Shown here: positions 41,317 through 49,062 of the stretch, piece by piece
Layout: every line of letters begins with the position of its first letter
How positions within the stretch are numbered: the stretch's first letter is position 1
Assembly (NCBI RefSeq): GCF_042680605.1
Contig: NZ_JBHUEE010000002.1
Location: forward strand, 620,001-684,000
Origin: Allobogoriella deserti
Lineage (GTDB): Bacteria; Actinomycetota; Actinomycetes; Actinomycetales; Actinomycetaceae
Length of the DNA: 64,000 nucleotides
Direction of reading: 5' to 3'
Program-made: the position numbers and the translations under genes
The notes under the pieces: model-generated
What the model was told of the DNA's origin: nothing
Databases searched by the model: none
The model's input: the letters and a program-made list of their open reading frames with translations, nothing else

Positions 41317-42570
41317 TCAGTAGCCGTCCGTGATCTCGTACTTCTCGCCGTTGAACTCGGTGACCTCGACGTCGCTGATCGGTGGGACACCGGGCTCGGT
41401 GGTGTTGATGGTGACTCCGTCGAGCAGCATCGGCGCGTCGAGATCTTCGATGCTGCGAACGGCCTCCATGAAGCTCTCGCGGGTGGGCTGCTCCATCCGG
41501 GTGAACGCGTCCTCGAGGGCGGCTCCGGCGGCGTAGCTCCACGCGCAGTGCGGCACGAAGGTCGTGGTGATGTTGGAAGCGTACTGCTCCATGTCCTCCT
41601 GGAACTGCACGACCTCCTCGTCGTCGGCGAACTCCGGATCGTTCGGGTCCTTGGCGGACTGGGTGGTGTACACGCCGGGGAAGGCGTCCGCGCTGCCGGG
41701 CTCGAGGACGTCGGAGACGCTCGAGGTGTTCGAGGGCAGGAAGACCCGCGGCGTCCAGCCGAGCTGCTGGGCCTGCAGGAGGGACTGCACGGCCAGGTTG
41801 TGCTGGGAGTTGGCGTTGAAGAAGACGTCGGCGTCGGAGTCCGCGAGGTCGGTGACCTGCGCATCGATGGAGGTGTCCGCCGGCTCGTAGGTGGCGCGGG
41901 CGACGATCTCGACGTCGCTGCCTTCGATCCCCGCTTCCAGGCCCTCGACGTAGTCCTCGCCGAAGTCGTCGTTCTGGGCGAGCACGGCGACCGTGATCGG
42001 CTCACCGGCCTCGGCGAGCAGGGCGCCGAACGCCTCACCCTCCCCCTTGTAGGTGGGGACCAGCCCCATCGTGTACGGGTTGGCCTCGGGGTCCTCGCTG
42101 AACTGGCTGGCGCCGGTGGTGAGGAAGACCTGCGGGACCTCCTGCTCGTTGGCCAGCGGCATGACCGCGAGGTTGGTGGGGGTGCCGAGGCTGAGGATGT
42201 CGCCGAAGACGCCGTCGTTGATCATCTGGCGGAAGTTGCTCACCGCCCGAGAGGGGTCGTAGGCGTCGTCATAGGAGCGGATCTGCACGGTACGGGTCTG
42301 CCCGTCACCGAACTCGATGCCGCCCTCCTCGTTGCGGCGCTCCATGTACGCCGTTACGCCGGCGACCGTGCAGGTACCGGGTCCGGCGGTGGGACCGGAC
42401 AGCGGCGTCGTGATGCCGAAGGTGATCTCCTCGTCGGTGATACCCGGCGAGGCCTCGACCTCACCGCCGTCACCGTCGCCCCCACCGCCGCTGGAGTCGC
42501 GCCCGCAGGCGCTCAGGGCGAGGGTGGCCGCTCCGGCGATCGCGAGGATCCTGACTGCGTGCTGCCTCAT
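41317..42570 (-). CDS. livK: LIV-type ABC transporter substrate-binding lipoprotein
   Basis: The 417-residue precursor has a lipoprotein signal (AVRILAIAGAATLALSAC, lipobox LSAC) and a Gly/Asp-rich linker. A type I periplasmic-binding fold follows (ITFGITTPLSGPTAGPG, ILSLGTPTNLAVMPLANEQEVPQVFLTTGASQ, VAVLAQNDDFGEDYVEG). LivK-like proteins in degradation clusters bind aromatic acids as well as amino acids. ATG 42570 overlaps the permease stop (ATGA), so it is the last transporter gene of a five-gene operon and lies just before the aldehyde dehydrogenase gene. Confidence 0.9.
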   Translation of the reverse strand: MRQHAVRILAIAGAATLALSACGRDSSGGGGDGDGGEVEASPGITDEEITFGITTPLSGPTAGPGTCTVAGVTAYMERRNEEGGIEFGDGQTRTVQIRSYDDAYDPSRAVSNFRQMINDGVFGDILSLGTPTNLAVMPLANEQEVPQVFLTTGASQFSEDPEANPYTMGLVPTYKGEGEAFGALLAEAGEPITVAVLAQNDDFGEDYVEGLEAGIEGSDVEIVARATYEPADTSIDAQVTDLADSDADVFFNANSQHNLAVQSLLQAQQLGWTPRVFLPSNTSSVSDVLEPGSADAFPGVYTTQSAKDPNDPEFADDEEVVQFQEDMEQYASNITTTFVPHCAWSYAAGAALEDAFTRMEQPTRESFMEAVRSIEDLDAPMLLDGVTINTTEPGVPPISDVEVTEFNGEKYEITDGY

Positions 42571-43664
42571 CGTTGTTGCCTCTCTGTCTGTGACGATGCC
42601 TCGGTCTGGGTTCCGCCGTCGTCGGTGGGACCGGCCGCGGCCGTGGATCTCGTGCCCGGTCCGTCGTCGCGCCGCCGCCTGAGGCGACGCAAGGCCCGTG
42701 GGAGGGACGTCAGGCCGCCGGGGAGCACGAAGAGGATGACGAGCAGGATGATCCCCGAGTACATCGCAGCCCTGCTGGGGTTGACCTGGCCTGCGACGAA
42801 GGGGACGAGGACGTAGTAGACGCCGCCGAGGAGCGAGCCGAGGATGCTGGCGCTGCCCCCGATGACCATGGCGGCGAGGATGTTGATCGAGGTGGCGAAG
42901 CTCAGCGTCTCGGGCGAGACGTATTGGACTCCGACGAGATAGAGGAAGCCGGCGCACCCGCCGTAGAGTGCTGAGACGGTGAACGCGAGCACCTTGTACC
43001 GGTAGGGGCTCACCCCCATCGCGAGCGCCACGGACTCGTTGTCACGCACGATCGCGAGCGCGCGCCCCATCCGGCCCCGGAGGAAGTTCCGCGCGAGCAG
43101 GAAGAAGGCGACGGTCACCGCGAGGACCACGTAGTAGCGCCACTGGTCGGTGGCCAGGCCGGTCCACTCGGGCGCCTGCATGAACGAGACGGTCAACCCG
43201 CCGGAGCCGCCGGTGACCTCGTCGAACCGGCGCGCGAGGGGGATGCCGACGATGGGCAAGGTGATGGTGACCATGGCGATCGCCAGACCACGCAACCGTG
43301 CGGCCGCCAGCGCGACCAGCCAGCCGACGACGGCGGGGACGAGGCAGGCCGCCACGAAGACGAGCACGATGTTCCAGCCGTGGGTGACCCCGTACGCGCT
43401 CACGTAGGCCCCGAGGCCCAGGAACGCGGCCTGCCCCAGGGAGACCTGCCCGCCGTACCCCATGATGATGTTGAGCCCGAGGACGGCCACGGCGAACGCC
43501 GCCATCATCGTGACCTGGTAGACGGCGTACTGGGTGAGGTTGAGCGGAGCGCCGAGGGCGATCAGTGCCACGAGCACGACCGCCGCGATGCGCACCCAGC
43601 GGCGCTGCCACCACTCGCTCAGCCGGGCCCGAGCCGGCGCGGGAAAGGTCTGCGTCGTCGTCAT
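42567..43664 (-). CDS. livM: LIV-type ABC transporter permease (LivM)
   Basis: The 365-residue membrane protein has about nine hydrophobic segments and the LivM blocks GLNIIMGYGGQVSLGQAAFLGLGAY and GRMGRALAIVRDNESVALAMGVSPYRYKVLAFTVSALYGGCAGFLY. The first is a hallmark of the family. A hydrophilic tail of about 35 residues follows. It pairs with LivH to form the channel. The gene overlaps both neighbours by 4 nt. Confidence 0.93.
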   Translation of the reverse strand: MTTTQTFPAPARARLSEWWQRRWVRIAAVVLVALIALGAPLNLTQYAVYQVTMMAAFAVAVLGLNIIMGYGGQVSLGQAAFLGLGAYVSAYGVTHGWNIVLVFVAACLVPAVVGWLVALAAARLRGLAIAMVTITLPIVGIPLARRFDEVTGGSGGLTVSFMQAPEWTGLATDQWRYYVVLAVTVAFFLLARNFLRGRMGRALAIVRDNESVALAMGVSPYRYKVLAFTVSALYGGCAGFLYLVGVQYVSPETLSFATSINILAAMVIGGSASILGSLLGGVYYVLVPFVAGQVNPSRAAMYSGIILLVILFVLPGGLTSLPRALRRLRRRRDDGPGTRSTAAAGPTDDGGTQTEASSQTERQQR

Positions 43665-44542
43665 ACCCGGACCACCTGCTTCCGGCCGAACAGCCCCTGC
43701 GGTCGAATCACCAGGATGAGGAACATCAGCGCCATCGGAACGGCGATCTTGAGATCGTCACCGATGAATGGGATGTAGCCGCCCGCGAGGTTCTCGGCCA
43801 CCCCGATGAACCAGGCGGCGACGACGGCACCGACCGGTGAGTCGAGACCGCCGAGAATCGCTGCCGCCAAGGCGTAGACGAGGACGAAGTCGAGCATCGA
43901 CGGCGTCAGGAAGAGCTTGGGTGCCACGAGCGCGCCGCCGACGGCACCGAGCGCGGCTGCCAGCCCCCACCCGATCATGAGCATCCGGCCGACCGGGATC
44001 CCGGACAGTGCGGCCGACGTCGGGGCGCCGGAGACCGCACGCAGGGCGAGTCCGAGCTTGGTCTTGAGGAACAGCAGCTGCAGCAGGCCCATGACGAGGA
44101 TCGTCACCACGATGGTGCCGAGGTTGCGCAGCCCCACGTGCGCACCGCCGACGCTGACCGACTCCAGCGGGAAGAGCGAGGGGAACTCCCGGTGGTTGTA
44201 GCTCCAGATAGTCCCGGACAGGCCGGCGAGCAGGACGAACAGACCGACGGTGACCACGACCGCGACGTCGTGCGAACCACCCTCGAAGCGGCGGATCACC
44301 ACCCGTTCGACGAACGCACCGAAGACGAACGAGCCGACGACGGCGCACACAATCGCCAGCCAGACCGGCAGGCCCGACTGGACGAAGGCGAAGGCCACGT
44401 ACGTGGAGAAGACGGCCATCGAGCCCTGGGCGAAGTTGATCAGCCCGGTGGCACGGTGCACCAGCACGATGGCGAGCGCCAGCAGGGCGTAGATGGAGCC
44501 GGTGGCGAGCCCGTCGACGACGAGCTGGACGAAACGTTCCAT
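43661..44542 (-). CDS. livH: LIV-type ABC transporter permease (LivH)
   Basis: The 293-residue membrane protein has the LivH start QLVVDGLATGSIYALLALAIVLVHRATGLINFAQGSMAVFSTYVAFA. It also has the conserved GLALRAVSGAPTSAALSGIPVGRMLMIGWGLAAALGAVGGALVAP block and ends VIRPQGLFGRKQVVRV, typical of the family. Its ATG is one base beyond the stop of the livF gene. Together with LivM it forms the membrane pore of the transporter. Confidence 0.93.
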   Translation of the reverse strand: MERFVQLVVDGLATGSIYALLALAIVLVHRATGLINFAQGSMAVFSTYVAFAFVQSGLPVWLAIVCAVVGSFVFGAFVERVVIRRFEGGSHDVAVVVTVGLFVLLAGLSGTIWSYNHREFPSLFPLESVSVGGAHVGLRNLGTIVVTILVMGLLQLLFLKTKLGLALRAVSGAPTSAALSGIPVGRMLMIGWGLAAALGAVGGALVAPKLFLTPSMLDFVLVYALAAAILGGLDSPVGAVVAAWFIGVAENLAGGYIPFIGDDLKIAVPMALMFLILVIRPQGLFGRKQVVRV

Positions 44543-44543
44543 G

Positions 44544-45266
44544 TCAGCTCCCCAGGTACGCGCGGCGGATCTCGTCCCGGCCCATGAGCTCGTCCCGGGG
44601 GCCGGACAGGACGCTGCGCCCCGTCTCCAGGACGGTCGCCGAATCGACGAGGGTGAAGGCGAGGTTGGCGTTCTGCTCGACCACGAGCATCGAGACCGCC
44701 GTCTCCTTCCGCAGCCGCCCGATGGACTCGTAGACGGTCGCGGCGGTCGTCGGGGCGAGCCCGAGCGACGGTTCGTCGAGCAGTAGCAACCGGGGTTTGG
44801 CCATCATTCCGCGGGCGACGGCGAGCATCTGCTGCTCGCCGCCGGAGAGGCCGGCCGCCGGGGCGGAGACGCGGTCGGCGAGGTTCGGGAAGAGGTCGAG
44901 GCACCGGTCGATGTCCTCGGCGACCCCGGACCTGTCCTTGCGCTGGTACGCGCCGACGAGCAGGTTCTCCCGTACGGACAGGTGACCCAGGGTCCCGCGC
45001 CCCTCGGGCACGTGGGCTATCCCGAGGCGAGCGACCTGGTCCGGGCGCAGGCCCCGCAGGCTCCGGCCGTCGAAGGTGAGCGAGCCACCGGTGCGGACCA
45101 TGCCACTGATGGCGCGCAACGTCGTCGTCTTCCCGGCGCCGTTCGCCCCGAGGATCCCGACGGCGCCACCGTCCTCGAGGCTCAGGGAGACGCCGTCGAG
45201 GACCTGGATGCGGCCGTAGGAGGCGGTGACGTCGGTCAGTTCCAGCAGAGGGCTCCGCGCGGTCAT
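44544..45266 (-). CDS. livF: LIV-type ABC transporter ATPase (LivF)
   Basis: The 240-residue ATPase has Walker A GANGAGKTT, the Q-loop region, signature LSGGEQQMLAVARGMM, and Walker B LLLLDEPSLGLAP. The short LivF C-terminus ends RDEIRRAYLGS. It pairs with LivG to power the LivHM pore. The ATG overlaps the livG stop (ATGA). Confidence 0.94.
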   Translation of the reverse strand: MTARSPLLELTDVTASYGRIQVLDGVSLSLEDGGAVGILGANGAGKTTTLRAISGMVRTGGSLTFDGRSLRGLRPDQVARLGIAHVPEGRGTLGHLSVRENLLVGAYQRKDRSGVAEDIDRCLDLFPNLADRVSAPAAGLSGGEQQMLAVARGMMAKPRLLLLDEPSLGLAPTTAATVYESIGRLRKETAVSMLVVEQNANLAFTLVDSATVLETGRSVLSGPRDELMGRDEIRRAYLGS

Positions 45267-46030
45267 GCCGAGACCCCCAGGTACGCCTCGATGACGCGCG
45301 GGTCGTTGCGCGCCTCCTCCGCCGTGCCCGCCATGAGTTCGCGTCCGTTGTCGAGCACGACGACCTTGTCCGTCACGGCCGAGATGACGCCCATGTGGTG
45401 CTCGACCACGACCACGGTCACCTCGCCCTCGTCGCGCAACCGCCGCACGGAGTCGATGAACTGCTCGACCTCGCCGTGCGAGAGCCCGGCGGCGGGCTCG
45501 TCGAGCAGCAGCAGGCTGGGGCGGGAGAGCATCGCGCGGCAGAGTTCGATGCCCTTGTGCAGACCGTGCGAGAGCTCCTCGGGCCGGCGATGCGTGGCCC
45601 AGGCGAGCCCGAACCGCTCGAGCAGCTCCTCGGCCTCCTCGCGTGCCTCCCGCTCCGCACGGCGCGTACCCGGCAGGCGCAGCGACCAGGCGATCGGGCC
45701 TCCCGGCAGGCGCGAGTGGGCGCCGAGCAGCACGTTCTCCAGCACCGTCGCGCTCAGCTGCAGTGCGGGATGCTGGAAGGTGCGCGCCAATCCGGCCTCT
45801 GCCAGGCGCGAAGGGGGCAGTGCGAGCGCGTCGACGTCGTCGAGCCGGATCGCGCCCGACGTCGGCCGGTAGTGGCCGCTGATGCAGTTGAACAGGGACG
45901 TCTTGCCCGCACCGTTGGGACCGACGAGGCCGAGTACCGTTCCGGGCTCGACCTCGAGGCTGACGTCCTGCAGAACCTGGATCCCGCCGAACTGCAGGCT
46001 GACGTCCTCGAGCACCAATCTCGTCGCCAT
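45263..46030 (-). CDS. livG: LIV-type ABC transporter ATPase (LivG)
   Basis: The 255-residue ATPase has Walker A GPNGAGKTSLFN, a LARTFQHPALQ Q-loop and Walker B SLLLLDEPAAGLS. The LivG-type C-terminus reads GRELMAGTAEEARNDPRVIEAYLG. The signature motif is unusual: where LSxGxQQ is expected the protein reads LSHGLHKGIELCRAM, in which the second glycine and glutamines are altered but the fold context is intact. It is the first gene of the transporter operon, with its promoter at 46117-46160. A weak ribosome-binding site precedes ATG 46030. Confidence 0.9.
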   Translation of the reverse strand: MATRLVLEDVSLQFGGIQVLQDVSLEVEPGTVLGLVGPNGAGKTSLFNCISGHYRPTSGAIRLDDVDALALPPSRLAEAGLARTFQHPALQLSATVLENVLLGAHSRLPGGPIAWSLRLPGTRRAEREAREEAEELLERFGLAWATHRRPEELSHGLHKGIELCRAMLSRPSLLLLDEPAAGLSHGEVEQFIDSVRRLRDEGEVTVVVVEHHMGVISAVTDKVVVLDNGRELMAGTAEEARNDPRVIEAYLGVSA

Positions 46031-46116
46031 CAGCGGACCATCGCCCGTCGTCGTGCCGTGTGCGTCATCGCATCTCCCAGGCGCCCCGTAGCGCGTTACC
46101 GAACAACCGTGCGGCG

Positions 46117-46160
46117 AGCGTACGGCCGCCTCGGAGAAATCGTCAACATTCGTGTCAACA
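46117..46160 (-). promoter_or_regulatory. LIV operon promoter with two GTCAACA repeats
   Basis: On the minus strand TTGACG (complement of 46141-46146) and TACGCT (complement of 46117-46122) are 18 nt apart. Direct repeats GTCAACA at 46142-46148 and 46154-46160, 12 nt apart, cover and flank the -35. They carry the same TGTTGAC core seen before the hydratase, metF and GntR genes, suggesting shared control. Confidence 0.5.
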
Positions 46161-46276
46161 CTGTGACCCGCAGGCCGGAAGAGCAATCTCGGCCGTGTGG
46201 GCGCTCGACATGCCGCGCTCCACACCCGACGTCACGCCACCACGACGAAGCCCCTGCCAGACTGTCGAAAGAATCG

Positions 46277-46305
46277 TTGACAGAAATGTCTGGGATTGCC
46301 AGCAT
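46277..46305 (+). promoter_or_regulatory. purU promoter with GTTGACA core
   Basis: TTGACA (46277-46282) and CAGCAT (46300-46305) are 17 nt apart, upstream of purU. The sequence around the -35 (TCGTTGACAG) shares the core of the other island promoters, but no second half-site is obvious, so control by the same regulator is less certain. Confidence 0.4.
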
Positions 46306-46383
46306 GACGGATGGCCGCCCGGCAGGCAGCATGGCCGTGCACGCCACCACCGCAGCCTTCGAGGACGAAGAAGGGACTCTTCC

Positions 46384-47280
46384 GTGACCACAGTGAGGCC
46401 GACCGAAGCCAGCGCCGCCCACCAGCCGGCAGACCGAGGTCGCCTCATGGTCCACGGAGCGGACCGACCGGGGATCGTCTCCGCCGTCTCCGGGCTGCTG
46501 ACCGAGCAGGGCGCCAACATCATCTCCCTCGACCAGCACTCCACGGACCACGAGGGCGGCCGCTTCTTCCAGCGCACCGAGTTCCACCTGCCGGACCTGA
46601 CGGTGCGCCGGCGCGACCTCGAGCAGGCGCTGGACGAGACCCTGCAGCCGCTCGGCATGACCTGGACGCTGACCGAGGCGCAGCAGCGCAAGCGCGTGGC
46701 GATCTTCGCGTCCAAGATGGACCACTGCCTGCTGGACCTGCTCTGGCGCGAGCGGCGCGGTGAGCTCGCGATGACCACCACGATGGTCGTCGACAACCAT
46801 CCCGACCTCGCCGAGGAGGTCCGCGGCTTCGGCGTGCCGTACTTCCACGTGCCCGTGCCCAAGGGCGACAAGTCCGAGGCCGAGCAGCGCCAGATCGACC
46901 TGGTCAAGGACAACGTCGACTTCGTCATCCTGGCCCGCTACATGCAGATCCTCTCCAGCGACTTCCTCGAGAACGTGGGCGTCCCGGTTATCAATATCCA
47001 CCACTCGTTCCTGCCGGCCTTCATGGGGGCCGGCCCCTACTTCAAGGCGAAGGAACGCGGCGTCAAGCTCATCGGGGCCACCGCGCACTACGTCACCGAA
47101 GACCTCGACGAGGGACCGATCATCGAGCAGGACGTCGCCCGGGTGACCCACGCCGACACGGTCGACGACCTCACCCGCACCGGCGCCGACGTCGAGCGCC
47201 GGGTGCTGGCCCGCGCGGTCGCCTGGCATTGCGAGGACCGGGTCTTCCGGGACGGGAACAGCACCGTCGTCTTCGCCTGA
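46384..47280 (+). CDS. purU: Formyltetrahydrofolate deformylase (PurU)
   Basis: The 298-residue protein has an N-terminal ACT domain (MVHGADRPGIVSAVSGLLTEQGANIISLDQHSTDHEGGRFFQRTEF) and a formyltransferase-like catalytic domain with Asn204, His206 (VINIHHSFLPAF) and Asp242 (EDLDEGPIIEQD). It hydrolyses 10-formyl-THF to formate and free THF. Besides its usual role in balancing the C1 pool, here it would release the one-carbon unit taken from methoxy groups by LigM and MetF. GTG 46384 follows AAGAAGGGA by about 8 nt. It is divergent from the transporter operon. Confidence 0.93.
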   Translation: MTTVRPTEASAAHQPADRGRLMVHGADRPGIVSAVSGLLTEQGANIISLDQHSTDHEGGRFFQRTEFHLPDLTVRRRDLEQALDETLQPLGMTWTLTEAQQRKRVAIFASKMDHCLLDLLWRERRGELAMTTTMVVDNHPDLAEEVRGFGVPYFHVPVPKGDKSEAEQRQIDLVKDNVDFVILARYMQILSSDFLENVGVPVINIHHSFLPAFMGAGPYFKAKERGVKLIGATAHYVTEDLDEGPIIEQDVARVTHADTVDDLTRTGADVERRVLARAVAWHCEDRVFRDGNSTVVFA

Positions 47281-47359
47281 GCTGGCGGGACCGGGCGTCG
47301 GAGGCCGCGTCGCACACCGGCGGCTCCGGCGACCTCGACGTGCCAGCACGCGCAGACCA

Positions 47360-47386
47360 AATCAATGACGTTCTCAATCATTGACG
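47360..47386 (+). promoter_or_regulatory. Direct repeat/inverted repeat before the orphan binding protein
   Basis: AATCAATGACG (47360-47370) and AATCATTGACG (47376-47386) are near-identical direct repeats 16 nt apart; the same bases also read as an inverted TCAATGA/TCATTGA pair. TTGACG in the second copy could be a -35 with CTACGT about 18 nt downstream. It is a candidate operator for the downstream gene; the regulator is unknown. Confidence 0.4.
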
Positions 47387-47466
47387 AACCTAAGCGCATG
47401 CGTGCTACGTTGCCGCCACCTCACCGATGAGGACTGCTGGGCCCCTCTCCTGGAAGGACCTGATCG

Positions 47467-48438
47467 ATGCGCACGAAGACGTGTCTGCTCGCAGCTGCGA
47501 CCGCCCTGGCCCTGGCCGCCTGCGGCGCGGAAGGCGAACCGTCCGGAAACGGCGACGCCGGCGGCGACGGCGGCGACCTGACCCCCATCACCGTCGGGAT
47601 CCTGCCGGTCTCGGCGATCGCGGGCCTCGAGCTCGGCGTGGAGAACGGCATCTTCGAGGAACACGGTCTCGACGTCACGCTCGAGGTCGGCCAGGGTGGC
47701 GCGGCGCTGCTCCCGGCGGTCGTCGCCGGCGACTACGACTTCGCCATCTCGAACCCGCTCTCCCTGCTCCAGGCGGAGGCGCAGGGCCTCGACGTCGACA
47801 TCGTCACCGGCTACTCGCACTCGCTCGCCGAGGGCGACGACATCAACGGCACCTATGCCGGGGCACAGACGGACATCCACGAGATCTCCGACCTCGAAGG
47901 CGCCACGGTCGCCGTCAACACCATCGGCGGTCTCGGCGACCTGACGATCAAGGAGATGGTCCGCCAGGACGGCGGCGACCCGGACAGCCTGTCCTTCGTG
48001 GAGATCGGCTTCCCTGACATGCCCGCGGCCCTGGCCGGCGGCGACGTCGACGCCGCGTGGCTGCCCGAGCCGTTCATCACCATCTCCGGCGACGACGTCC
48101 GGCTGGTCGAGTACCAGAACCAGCTCGTGGCACCCGGCCTGTCCACCACGGTGCTGTTCACCTCCGGTGCGTACGCGCAGCAGAACCCGGACGTCGTCGA
48201 GGCGTTCACCGCGGCCGCCGACGAGGCCACCACCTACGCCGACGAGCACCCGGACGAGCAGCGCGACGTCCTCACCCGCTCACAGTTCCTCGAGATCGAC
48301 GAGGAGCTCGCCCAGGCGATCCGCCTCGAAGGGCTGGGCCCGGAGATCGACCGGGCGGCGATGGACGCCGTCAACGAGATGGCCGTCGCGGACGGCATCT
48401 ACGACGAGCCCGTGAACCTCGACGAGTTCCTCCCCTGA
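47467..48438 (+). CDS. NMT1/NrtA-type substrate-binding lipoprotein, orphan
   Basis: The 323-residue precursor has a lipoprotein signal (TCLLAAATALALAAC) and an NMT1/SsuA-like binding domain (VGILPVSAIAGLELGVENGIFEEHGLDVTL, ALAGGDVDAAWLPEPFIT). Such proteins capture sulfonates, nitrate, thiamine precursors or small aromatics for ABC importers. No permease or ATPase gene is adjacent: the next gene is on the opposite strand. AAGGA lies 9 nt before ATG 47467. It may feed a transporter encoded elsewhere. Confidence 0.82.
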   Translation: MRTKTCLLAAATALALAACGAEGEPSGNGDAGGDGGDLTPITVGILPVSAIAGLELGVENGIFEEHGLDVTLEVGQGGAALLPAVVAGDYDFAISNPLSLLQAEAQGLDVDIVTGYSHSLAEGDDINGTYAGAQTDIHEISDLEGATVAVNTIGGLGDLTIKEMVRQDGGDPDSLSFVEIGFPDMPAALAGGDVDAAWLPEPFITISGDDVRLVEYQNQLVAPGLSTTVLFTSGAYAQQNPDVVEAFTAAADEATTYADEHPDEQRDVLTRSQFLEIDEELAQAIRLEGLGPEIDRAAMDAVNEMAVADGIYDEPVNLDEFLP

Positions 48439-48522
48439 CGAGGACGGGCGAGCCCGGACGTCGTCGCGGGCGGCCCGGCGCCCTGGCCCCTCCTGCGGTT
48501 GACGTGGCGGCGACGGGGCAGG

Positions 48523-49062
48523 TCAGCGCCGGTCGCCGTGCTCGCGGCCGAGCAACGACTCCTTGATCGGCAGCCCGTAGCGGAAGCCGCCGAGCGCGCC
48601 GTCGCTGCGCAGCACGCGGTGGCAGGGCACGAACAGGGCGGCGGCATTCATCGCGCACGCACCGGCCGCGGCCCGCACCGCACCGGGCCGACCGGTGCGG
48701 GCCGCGAGCTCGGTGTAGGTCACCCGCTCACCCGGGGCCACCTGGCGCAACGTCTCCCAGGCTGACTCCCGGTACGGGCCGGACCGTTGGCGGACGGCGA
48801 GGCGGGCCGGCGCCTGGAGGTCGCCGTCGTAATAGGCCCGGACGGCGTCGCCCGCGGGCGTCGCGCCCACCACCGGTTCGACCGCTCCTGGCCGCAGAGC
48901 GGGATGGATCAACGCGAGCAGGGAGGCGACGTCGTCGGTCCAGCCAGAGGCCAGGACGGAGCCGTCCGCGGTGATCACGGTGAACGGCCCGTCCGGCGTG
49001 GTGATGGTGTTCGTGGTCGCGGTGGTGACGGCAGTGCCGGCGGTCGCGGCGGCGACGGTCAT
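48523..49062 (-). CDS. ogt: Methylated-DNA-protein-cysteine methyltransferase (Ogt)
   Basis: The 179-residue protein has the alkyltransferase active site PCHRV with the acceptor Cys147, preceded by the helix-turn-helix segment ETLRQVAPGERVTYTELAARTGRPGAVRAAAGACAMNAAALFV. It removes alkyl groups from O6-alkylguanine in a suicide reaction. AGGAGC lies 6 nt before ATG 49062, which overlaps the stop of the Ada-AlkA gene (ATGA), so the two repair proteins are made together. Confidence 0.93.
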   Translation of the reverse strand: MTVAAATAGTAVTTATTNTITTPDGPFTVITADGSVLASGWTDDVASLLALIHPALRPGAVEPVVGATPAGDAVRAYYDGDLQAPARLAVRQRSGPYRESAWETLRQVAPGERVTYTELAARTGRPGAVRAAAGACAMNAAALFVPCHRVLRSDGALGGFRYGLPIKESLLGREHGDRR

